9,190 nucleotides of DNA. It comes from DATJJW01 sp035491935 (GTDB lineage Bacteria; Pseudomonadota; Alphaproteobacteria; ATCC43930; CGMCC-115725). Of this stretch, positions 1-5,484 are shown piece after piece. Each line of letters starts with the position of its first letter. Within the stretch, counting starts at the first letter, position 1. The notes beneath the pieces are model-generated. The model did not search any database, was not told where the DNA came from, and saw only the letters and a program-made list of their open reading frames with translations. Made by a program: the position numbers and the translations under genes. The stretch spans positions 1 to 9,190 of the forward strand of contig DATJJW010000250.1 in NCBI GenBank assembly GCA_035491935.1, written 5' to 3'.

Positions 1-2
1 TC

Positions 3-521
3 GGCATGGTCGCCGGCTGGTATCGCGACATCGAGGCCGCCCTCGAACCCTTCATCTGGTTCAAGTATTCGGCGCCCACCATCGCCTTCTACCCGCTGTT
101 CATCTCGTGGCTGGGCTACGGCATCCCGACCATCGTGGCGATCTCGTTCCTGTTCGCGCTGACGCCGATCTATGCCAACACGCTCTCGGGCATCCGCAAT
201 ATCGATCGCGATCTGAAGCGCATGGCGCTGTCCTTCGGTGCGCGGCCGGCCGATCTGTTCATGCGTGTGGCCCTGCCGGGTTCGGTGCCGGTGGTGGTCG
301 CGGGGTTGCGTCTCGGCGTCGGCCGCGCACTCACCGGCGTCGTCATCAGCGAACTGTTCGGCGCCGATGCCGGCCTCGGCTACAGCATCGCCTATTACGC
401 CCAGCTCCTGCAGACGACCAAGATGATGGTCTCGATCGTCACCGTCATCGTGCTGGGCGTGGTCCTGACCCAGATCCTGTCCTTCATCGAGGCACGCACC
501 GATGCCTGGCGTGTGACCTGA
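3..521 (+). CDS. ABC transporter permease, SsuC/TauC-like, 3' part (5' end outside window)
   Basis: This is the C-terminal ~172 residues of an inner-membrane permease of the binding-protein-dependent transport family (BPD_transp_1). It would form the channel with an ATPase and a periplasmic binding protein, neither of which is in the window. The frame is open to the left edge, so the Met at 6 is probably internal and the true start lies upstream. Visible are hydrophobic segments (around ISWLGYGIPTIVAISFLFAL and VSIVTVIVLGVVLTQIL) and the cytoplasmic EAA-type loop, ALSFGA followed by RVALPGSVPVVVAGLR. That loop docks on the ATPase. The pattern resembles permeases for sulfonates, taurine, nitrate and pyrimidine precursors; the substrate cannot be read from this fragment. 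The SDR gene starts 11 nt after the stop, so the two are very likely co-transcribed, and the stop codon abuts the SDR ribosome binding site. Family is clear, substrate unknown. Confidence 0.93.
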   Translation, partial: GMVAGWYRDIEAALEPFIWFKYSAPTIAFYPLFISWLGYGIPTIVAISFLFALTPIYANTLSGIRNIDRDLKRMALSFGARPADLFMRVALPGSVPVVVAGLRLGVGRALTGVVISELFGADAGLGYSIAYYAQLLQTTKMMVSIVTVIVLGVVLTQILSFIEARTDAWRVT

Positions 522-525
522 GGAG
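521..525 (+). promoter_or_regulatory. Ribosome binding site (AGGAG) of the SDR gene
   Basis: AGGAG lies 7 nt before the ATG at 533 and begins on the last base of the permease TGA stop. It settles the SDR start: the frame stays open far upstream (to 107), but that extension lies inside the permease gene, whereas the Rossmann motif begins about 14 residues after the ATG at 533. Confidence 0.8.
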
Positions 526-532
526 AAACTCC

Positions 533-1300
533 ATGGCCGTCTCGCTCACCACCCGCAAGCTCGCCATCGTCACCGGCTCCGGCCAGGGCATAGGCCGCGC
601 CATCGCCGAGGATCTGGCCCGGCGGGGCTTCGCTCTGGTGCTGGCCGAACGCGATCCGGCACGGGGAACCCAAGTCGCCAAGGCGATCGAGGCCCAGGGC
701 GGCGAAGCACTGGCGATCGAGACCGACATCACCGACCCCGCCGCCGTCAATGCCATGGCCGATCAGGCACTTAATCATTTCGGCCGCATCGACGTGCTGG
801 TCAACAATGCGCGCTGGACCGGACTGCAGCCGACGCCGATCACCGAGATCACCGACGAGGTCTGGGCGCGCACCATCGGCGTCAACCTCACCGGCACCTT
901 CCATTGCGTGCGCGCCGTGGTGCCGGCGATGAAGGCCCAGGGCGCCGGCCGCATCATCATGATGTCGAGCTCGACCTTCACCCAGCCACCGGCCCAGCCT
1001 TACGTCCATTACATCACGACCAAGGCCGGCCTGGTCGGCATGGCCCGTGCGCTGGCCAAGGAATTGGGGCCGCACCGCATCACCGTCAATTGCGTACTGC
1101 CCGGCGCCATCGAGACCGGCGTCGACCGGCCACATCTCTCCACCGAGGAACGTACGGCACGCGCCGCCCGCACCCAAGCGATCCCGGAGCTGATCAATGC
1201 CAGCGACTTGACCGGCGCCATCGCCTTCCTGGTCTCCGACGAGGCCCGCTTCATCACCGGCCATTCGCTCACCGTGGATGGCGGCCGGACGTTCCTTTAA
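533..1300 (+). CDS. Short-chain dehydrogenase/reductase (classical SDR), 255 aa
   Basis: NAD(P)-dependent oxidoreductase of the classical SDR family, full length for the family (~250 aa). Motifs in order: TGSGQGIG at residues 14-21 (dinucleotide-binding TGxxxGxG), acidic Glu39 at the end of strand 2, NNAR at 91-94, structural/catalytic Asn118, Ser147, and Tyr160-x-x-x-Lys164. The Asn-Ser-Tyr-Lys tetrad is intact with the usual 13-residue Ser-Tyr spacing. The C-terminus ends with the common ITGHSLTVDGG pattern. The NNAG motif reads NNAR, an uncommon change. Glu39 hints at NAD preference, but the following Arg40 leaves this open. The gene follows the permease by 11 nt, so it may act on the transported compound (inference). 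Its TAA stop overlaps the stop of the convergent mutase gene. It resembles the 3-oxoacyl-ACP reductase/glucose dehydrogenase-like group; substrate unknown. Confidence 0.93.
   Translation: MAVSLTTRKLAIVTGSGQGIGRAIAEDLARRGFALVLAERDPARGTQVAKAIEAQGGEALAIETDITDPAAVNAMADQALNHFGRIDVLVNNARWTGLQPTPITEITDEVWARTIGVNLTGTFHCVRAVVPAMKAQGAGRIIMMSSSTFTQPPAQPYVHYITTKAGLVGMARALAKELGPHRITVNCVLPGAIETGVDRPHLSTEERTARAARTQAIPELINASDLTGAIAFLVSDEARFITGHSLTVDGGRTFL
1297..1300. other. Palindromic TTAA shared by two convergent stop codons
   Basis: The SDR gene ends with TAA at 1298-1300 on the plus strand. The mutase gene ends with TAA at 1299-1297 on the minus strand. Four bases therefore provide both stops, and there is no intergenic space for a conventional terminator for either transcript. 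Confidence 0.9.
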
Positions 1301-3438
1301 AGCAGCGCCAATACGCCCCTCGCCGCCTCGATCACGCTGGTGCCGGGGCCGAAGATTTGCGCGATACCGGCCTGGATCAATGCCGGCCGATCGGCTTCCG
1401 GCACGACGCCGCCGCAGACCGCCGGCATGGTACCGCCACCTTCGCGTAACGCCCGCATCAGCGCCGGTACCAGCTCGCCATGGCCGCCGCCATGGCTGGA
1501 GATGCCGATGATGTCGGCCGGCCATTCCAGCGCTAGCCGCGCCGCTTCCGCCGGTGTCCGGAACAAGGGCGCCAGCCTGACCTCGAATCCCAGATCGGCG
1601 AAGCCGCCAGCGATGGCGCCGGCGCCGCGGTCATGGCCGTCCTGGCCAAGCTTGACCACCAGCAGGCGCGGTACGCGGCCGACCCTGGCTGACAGCGCCG
1701 TCACCGCCTTCCTCACCACCATGAAATCCCTATGGCCGTCACTGGTCTCGCCATAAACACCGGTGACGACCGGAGACGGCGCCCGATGCCGGCCGAAGAC
1801 CCGCTCCAGCGCGTTCGAGACCTCGCCGACCGTGGCCCGGACGCGCATGGCATCGATCGCAAGATCGAGCAGCCCCGGCACGTTGCGGCCTGGCTGGGAC
1901 GGGTCCTGGGCGGCCGCCTCGCTCAAGCGATCGAGCGCAGCCGTGACCGCCTTGGCGTCACGCTTGGCACGCACGGCGTCGAGACGGTCGATCTGGCGTC
2001 GGCGCATCGCCCCGTAATCGATAAAGTCCTGTTCCCGGCCGGACGGCTTGGTCGCCGGATCGACATGGCGGTTGAGGCCGATGACCGCCGCGGCGCCGCT
2101 ATCGATACGCGCCTGGCGCCGGGCCGCCGCCTCGGCAATCGCGCGCCGGGCCTCGCCCCCGGCAATGAAGCGGGCCATGCCGCCGGCCTCCTCGATGCGG
2201 CTCACCTCCACCCGGATCGCCTCGGCCAGGCTGGCGGTCAGGCTCTCGACGTAATAGCTGCCGCCCAATGGATCGGCGACGTGTGTCAGGTCCGTCTCCT
2301 CGGCCAGGATGTGCTGGGTGTTGCGTGCCAGGCGCACCGCCTCCGCCGAGGGCAGGCCCAGCGCCTCGTCGAAACCATTGGTGTGCAGCGACTGCGTGCC
2401 GCCCAGCACGGCCGCCAGCGCCTCGATGGCCGTGCGCATCATGTTGTTGCGCGGCTCCTGCGCCACCAGGCTGACACCGGAGGTCTGGCAGTGCATGCGC
2501 AAGGCCAGGCTGGCCGGGTTTTTGGGCGCAAACGCCGCCATCCGCTCCGCCCAGACGATGCGCGCCGCGCGCAGCTTGGCGATCTCCTGGAAGAAATTGA
2601 GGCCAACGCCGAAGAAGAAGGACAGCCGCGGCGCGAAGGCATCGATGTCGAGCCGGCGCGCCAGTGCCGCGCGGACATAGTCGAGACCGTCGGCGATGGT
2701 ATAGGCCACCTCCTGCACCGGCGTCGCTCCCGCCTCCTGCATGTGATAGCCGGAGATCGACAGCGCGTTGAAGCGCGGCATGGTGCGCGTGACCGCCTCC
2801 ACGACGTCGCCGACGATGCACAGCGACGGCTCGGGCGGATAGATATAGGCGTTGCGGACCAGGAACTCCTTGAGAATGTCGTTCTGGATGGTGCCGGTGA
2901 GTTTCTCGCGCGCGACGCCCTGCTCCTCGCCCGCGACGATGAAGGCCGCCAACACCGGCAGCACGGCGCCGCTCATGGTCATGGAAACGCTGGTCGATCC
3001 GAGATCGATGCCGTCGAACAGCCGCGCCATGTCCTCGACCGTGTCGATCGCGACCCCGGCTCGGCCGATCTCGGCCGCGGCTTCAGGATGGTCGCTGTCG
3101 TAGCCGCGATGGGTCGGCAGGTCGAAGGCCACCGACAACCCGGTCTGGCCGGCGGCGAGGTTGGCCTTGAAGAAGGCGTTGGTGTCCTCGGCCATGGCGA
3201 AGCCGCCATATTGCCGGATCGTCCAGGGTCGGCCGGCATGCATGGTGGCATGGATGCCGCGCCTGAAGGGGGCGAAGCCCGGCGGTACGTCCAGCTGAGC
3301 GATGCCGTCGAGATCGGCCGCCCTATAGAGCGGCTTGACAGGTATCCCGTCTTCCGTCCGCCGGTGCAGCGTCTCGGGATCCCTGCCCTTCAGTTCGGCC
3401 CGGGCCCGCGCCGCCCAATCATGGCCGTCCTCAGCCAT
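1297..3438 (-). CDS. Methylmalonyl-CoA mutase, single chain, adenosylcobalamin-dependent (713 aa)
   Basis: Cytoplasmic radical enzyme interconverting (R)-methylmalonyl-CoA and succinyl-CoA, the last step of propionyl-CoA assimilation. The N-terminal substrate barrel (about residues 40-400) has TIRQYGGF (73-80), THRGYDSDH (109-117), TIQNDILKEF (183-192) and GYH (230-232). Tyr77, Gln185, Arg195, His232 and Arg271 match Tyr89, Gln197, Arg207, His244 and Arg283 of the Propionibacterium enzyme (constant offset of 12). The C-terminal B12 domain has KLGQDGHDRG with cobalt-ligand His602, and the late GPGT motif. These residues favour methylmalonyl-CoA over isobutyryl- or ethylmalonyl-CoA mutase. Departures from consensus are Gly69 and His63 in the CoA-contacting strand, MTMSGAV instead of MTMNGAV at 153-159, Phe276 for the usual Trp, and SSHGGGH instead of SSLAAGH. 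The start ATG overlaps the marC stop by 8 nt and lacks a clear Shine-Dalgarno sequence, suggesting translational coupling. No small subunit, MeaB chaperone or epimerase gene is in the window. Symbols in use include mutB, mcm and scpA. Confidence 0.95.
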   Translation of the reverse strand: MAEDGHDWAARARAELKGRDPETLHRRTEDGIPVKPLYRAADLDGIAQLDVPPGFAPFRRGIHATMHAGRPWTIRQYGGFAMAEDTNAFFKANLAAGQTGLSVAFDLPTHRGYDSDHPEAAAEIGRAGVAIDTVEDMARLFDGIDLGSTSVSMTMSGAVLPVLAAFIVAGEEQGVAREKLTGTIQNDILKEFLVRNAYIYPPEPSLCIVGDVVEAVTRTMPRFNALSISGYHMQEAGATPVQEVAYTIADGLDYVRAALARRLDIDAFAPRLSFFFGVGLNFFQEIAKLRAARIVWAERMAAFAPKNPASLALRMHCQTSGVSLVAQEPRNNMMRTAIEALAAVLGGTQSLHTNGFDEALGLPSAEAVRLARNTQHILAEETDLTHVADPLGGSYYVESLTASLAEAIRVEVSRIEEAGGMARFIAGGEARRAIAEAAARRQARIDSGAAAVIGLNRHVDPATKPSGREQDFIDYGAMRRRQIDRLDAVRAKRDAKAVTAALDRLSEAAAQDPSQPGRNVPGLLDLAIDAMRVRATVGEVSNALERVFGRHRAPSPVVTGVYGETSDGHRDFMVVRKAVTALSARVGRVPRLLVVKLGQDGHDRGAGAIAGGFADLGFEVRLAPLFRTPAEAARLALEWPADIIGISSHGGGHGELVPALMRALREGGGTMPAVCGGVVPEADRPALIQAGIAQIFGPGTSVIEAARGVLALL

Positions 3439-4096
3439 GGACCGACTGCAGCAGCGCCAGGGTGCCGTTCCACAATATCTGCAAGCCGATGCAGAGCAGG
3501 ATGAAGGCCGAAAGCCGGACCAGCACATTGGTGCCGGTGCGGCCCAGCACGCGCTCGATCCAGTCGGCGAAGCGGTATGAGAGGTAAATCGCCAAGGCGA
3601 CGGCGGCCAGCCCGACCACCGCCGAGGCCGTTTCCAGGAAGAATGCCTTGAAATCCGCCGGCACCAGCGGCCATTCGGTGCCGAGCGCAATCGCGGTCGC
3701 GATCGAACCCGGCCCCACGGTCAAGGGCATGGTCAGGGGGTAGAAGGCCTGGTCGAGGATCGTCGTGTCGTCGTCGAGATGCTGCGTGGTGTCGCTCTCG
3801 ATCGGGTTTTCGCCTTGGTTCAACAGGCGCCAGCCCATGATCGCCACCACCAGCCCGCCGGCGACGCGCACTATCGGCAGGGTGATGCCGAAGAACTCCA
3901 GCACCTTCGAGCCGAAGAGCAGCGAGCCGACCAGGAGCACGAAGCCCATCAGCGCGATGCGCCGGGCCAGGCTGTACCGGATCTTGGCCGAGCAATGCGC
4001 CGTCAGCCGCAGGAAGATCGGCGCGTTGCCGATCGGGTTGACGATCGGGAACAACGCGGCGAAGACCAGCAGGAAGATGTTCGTCGCTTGCAGCAT
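3431..4096 (-). CDS. marC: MarC family integral membrane protein (221 aa)
   Basis: Inner-membrane protein of the MarC family (UPF0056), whose molecular function is not established; the older link to multiple antibiotic resistance is not well supported. Length is typical. Family signatures are NPIGN at residues 20-24 in the first membrane segment and YPLTMPLTVGPGSI at 119-132. About six hydrophobic segments are visible (roughly 6-28, 47-68, 70-92, 118-142, 152-175, 191-216), with a hydrophilic acidic stretch near 94-115. The start is forced: upstream in frame come only CGC, CCC, TGG, TGC and CAA, then a TGA stop, and the next Met (50) lies beyond the NPIGN motif. No Shine-Dalgarno sequence precedes it; a 10-bp hairpin does. 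The stop lies inside the first codons of the mutase gene (8-nt overlap, ATGGCTGA), so the two form one transcription unit. The gene name denotes the family only. Confidence 0.9.
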   Translation of the reverse strand: MLQATNIFLLVFAALFPIVNPIGNAPIFLRLTAHCSAKIRYSLARRIALMGFVLLVGSLLFGSKVLEFFGITLPIVRVAGGLVVAIMGWRLLNQGENPIESDTTQHLDDDTTILDQAFYPLTMPLTVGPGSIATAIALGTEWPLVPADFKAFFLETASAVVGLAAVALAIYLSYRFADWIERVLGRTGTNVLVRLSAFILLCIGLQILWNGTLALLQSVHG

Positions 4097-4097
4097 G

Positions 4098-4126
4098 CGG
4101 GGCCAGCATTGTCATCGCCGGCCCCG
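4098..4126 (-). promoter_or_regulatory. GC-rich hairpin against the marC start codon
   Basis: In the minus-strand RNA, bases 4126-4117 pair with 4107-4098 to form a 10-bp stem (9 Watson-Crick pairs, mostly G-C, plus one G-U wobble) around a 9-nt loop (GATGACAAT). The stem ends one nucleotide before the marC AUG at 4096, where a ribosome binding site should be. The odd pair is a wobble in the marC-sense RNA but an A-C mismatch in the opposite RNA, which suits a role in the marC transcript. There is no following T-run, so it is not a classical terminator. It may control translation of marC and, through the overlap, of the mutase (inference). Confidence 0.5.
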
Positions 4127-4212
4127 TTTGACAAGGTTTCAGAGATTGCTTGAGGCGTCGCTCCGGTGAGTCGTATAGCGGGTGATTTTCGAGCACCGGC
4201 GCGCAGGAAATC

Positions 4213-4225
4213 GCCGCCAGGCGGC
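4213..4225 (-). terminator. Weak candidate terminator after ada
   Basis: GCCGC CTG GCGGC forms a 5-bp GC stem with a 3-nt loop, about 15 nt past the ada stop, and is followed on the minus strand by GATTTCC. The T-run is only three bases, so intrinsic termination would be poor. It may only attenuate read-through into marC. Confidence 0.2.
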
Positions 4226-4240
4226 CACCAGAGCAGCCTC

Positions 4241-5344
4241 TCAGGCCGATTTCTCGCGCGCCAGCAGCACCCGCTTGCGCTCGACGCCCCAGCGATAGCC
4301 CGAAAGAGCACCATCCTGGCGCACGACACGGTGGCAGGGCACGACGACCGCGACGTTGTTGGTGGCGCAGGCCTTGGCCACGGCCCGGGCCGAACCCGGC
4401 GCGCCGATCGCCTCGGCGATTTCGGCATAAGAGGCCGTCTGGCCGAGCGGTATGCGCCGCAATGCCTGCCAGACCCGATGCTGGAACGCCGTGCCGCGCA
4501 AGTCGAGCGGCAGCGCGGCGAGATCGGCCGAACCCGGCCGTTCGATGGCACCGATGACGCTCGCCACCAGCCGGTCGAAGTCCGGATCGTCCACGATCAG
4601 CTCGGCCTTGGGGAAGCGATCCTGGAAGCCTTTCAGCAGCGTATCGGCATCCTCGCCGAACTCGATGGCGGCGACGCCCTTCTCCGTCGTCGCCACCAGT
4701 ACCTCGCCCAAGGACGTCCCGGCGATGGCAATCCGCAGATGCTCGCCGGCACCGCCCCGGCGATAGGCCGACGGCGTCATGCCGAGCGCGTCGGACGCAG
4801 CGGCATAGAAACGGCTGCTGGCGTTGAACCCGGCGTCGTAGAGCGCCTCCGTCACGCTCCCAGCTTCGGCCAGGCCGGCACGCAGCCGGGCGGCCCGGTG
4901 GGAGACGGCATAGTCCTTGGGCGTGACGCCCGTCACCTCCTTGAACACCCGGTGGAAATGCCAAGGACTGAGGCCCGCCGCCTCGGCCAGTTCTTCGAGC
5001 TTCGGCGGCTCCTCCGCCGTCTCGATCAGACGGCAGGCGCGCGCCACGGCTTCGGCCTGTGGATGGGCGAGGGATTCGTCCGGCCGGCAGCGCTTGCAGG
5101 CGCGATAGCCCGCTGCGGCCGCCTGGATGCCCGTATCGAAGAACACGGCATTCTCCCGCTTCGGCCGGCGCGAGGAGCAGGTCGGACGGCAATAGACACC
5201 CGTCGAGGTCACGCCATAGACGAAGCGGCCATCGGCCGCAGGGTCGCGCACGAGCACCGCCTGCCAGCGGTGCTCGTCCAAGGCTTCGGTGCCCATCGGC
5301 ATGGTCTCGGTCCCGGCCATGGCCGTCATGGTAAACGCTTCCAT
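4241..5344 (-). CDS. ada: Bifunctional Ada: methyl-responsive AraC-type regulator and O6-methylguanine-DNA methyltransferase (367 aa)
   Basis: Suicidal DNA-repair protein and activator of the adaptive response to alkylation. Order of domains: an N-terminal Ada zinc domain (about 26-90) with Cys52, Cys56, Cys83 and Cys86, in exactly the E. coli spacing (Cys38/42/69/72), where Cys52 would accept methyl groups from phosphotriesters; an AraC-type helix-turn-helix region (about 97-196, including LSPWHFHRVFKEVTG and DAGFNASSRFY); and a C-terminal methyltransferase domain (about 200-367) with FQHRVWQALRRIP and active-site PCHRV, Cys337. All key residues are present, so both functions should be intact. 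The chosen ATG has GGGAG 6 nt upstream. An in-frame ATG at 5410, also with a good AAGGA, would add 22 residues (389 aa), but it lies upstream of the likely promoter elements. The gene is divergent from the kinase gene; ada genes of this type usually activate themselves. Confidence 0.95.
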   Translation of the reverse strand: MEAFTMTAMAGTETMPMGTEALDEHRWQAVLVRDPAADGRFVYGVTSTGVYCRPTCSSRRPKRENAVFFDTGIQAAAAGYRACKRCRPDESLAHPQAEAVARACRLIETAEEPPKLEELAEAAGLSPWHFHRVFKEVTGVTPKDYAVSHRAARLRAGLAEAGSVTEALYDAGFNASSRFYAAASDALGMTPSAYRRGGAGEHLRIAIAGTSLGEVLVATTEKGVAAIEFGEDADTLLKGFQDRFPKAELIVDDPDFDRLVASVIGAIERPGSADLAALPLDLRGTAFQHRVWQALRRIPLGQTASYAEIAEAIGAPGSARAVAKACATNNVAVVVPCHRVVRQDGALSGYRWGVERKRVLLAREKSA

Positions 5345-5350
5345 CGGTCT

Positions 5351-5355
5351 CTCCC
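5351..5355 (-). promoter_or_regulatory. Ribosome binding site (GGGAG) supporting the ada start at 5344
   Basis: GGGAG lies 6 nt before the ATG at 5344. The rival upstream ATG at 5410 is preceded by AAGGAACGGG, so sequence alone does not fully settle the start. Alignment with E. coli Ada, where the RW pair of the zinc domain is near residue 12, favours the shorter form (RW at 26-27) over the longer one (RW at 48-49). Confidence 0.5.
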
Positions 5356-5393
5356 ATTGCAATAGCGTTTCGCTGACCTGTATCCTGCGACTG

Positions 5394-5418
5394 ACCGCTA
5401 TCGCCGACATCCCGTTCC
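5394..5418 (-). promoter_or_regulatory. Possible EcfG-type (general stress) promoter facing ada
   Basis: On the minus strand, GGAAC (5418-5414) is followed by 16 nt and CGGT (5397-5394). The alphaproteobacterial EcfG consensus is GGAAC, 16-17 nt, then CGTT, so the -35 is perfect and the -10 matches 3 of 4. It lies about 50 nt upstream of the ada ATG at 5344, a suitable distance. The match is short and could be chance. Confidence 0.25.
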
Positions 5419-5484
5419 TTGCTCTTGCTGTGACTTAGTGGCCTTGCGGTTCATGGGGCCTCGATTTTCGAAGGATGCTGTCCG

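Larger units (their letters stand above)
4097..4240. other. 144-bp gap between ada and marC (both minus strand)
   Basis: It holds the hairpin at 4098-4126 and a weak stem-loop just past the ada stop (4213-4217 with 4221-4225, followed on the minus strand by GATTTCC). A lone TATACG element resembles a -10 box but has no recognisable -35 partner. I see no cobalamin riboswitch-like B12 box and no small gene with support. Confidence 0.5.
5345..5484. promoter_or_regulatory. Divergent promoter region between ada and the HWE kinase gene
   Basis: These 140 bp must hold the start signals for both genes. Visible are a GGAAC-N16-CGGT motif facing ada, two GGTCAG hexamers 18 bp apart facing ada (5373-5378 and 5391-5396), and AAGGA (5471-5475), 9 nt before the kinase GTG. 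An ATG at 5475 opens a five-codon reading frame whose stop overlaps the kinase start. I could not identify a convincing sigma-70 promoter for either gene. Confidence 0.6.

Noticed and set aside
395..1525. Minus-strand open frame (376 codons) across permease, SDR and mutase 3' ends
   Set aside because: Crosses three confident genes, composition typical of a shadow frame, no family resemblance.
1732..3504. Long open frame (590 codons) on the plus strand opposite the mutase
   Set aside because: It lies wholly antisense to a clear mutase gene (extending slightly into marC), is rich in Arg, Gly and Ala with no recognisable domain, and is expected from third-position GC bias.
4160..4185. TATACG as a -10 promoter element for marC
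   Set aside because: No recognisable -35 hexamer at 16-18 nt spacing, so it was not called as a promoter.
4097..4240. Cobalamin riboswitch upstream of marC and the B12-dependent mutase
   Set aside because: The gap is only 144 bp and I find no B12-box-like conserved core; the hairpin present is a simple stem-loop.
4166..5365. Plus-strand open frame (399 codons) opposite ada
   Set aside because: Mirror of the intact Ada protein in a GC-biased frame; no domain or ribosome binding site support.
5357..5367. Ada-box-like sequence (AAC-N6-GCAA on the minus strand) upstream of ada
   Set aside because: It resembles the E. coli AAT-N6-GCAA box with one mismatch, but sits only about 12-24 nt before the ATG, too close for an activator site upstream of a promoter.
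5373..5396. Two GGTCAG hexamers 18 bp apart upstream of ada
   Set aside because: Possibly a regulator direct repeat, but six-base repeats at this GC content are readily expected by chance, and no known Ada or LysR consensus matches.
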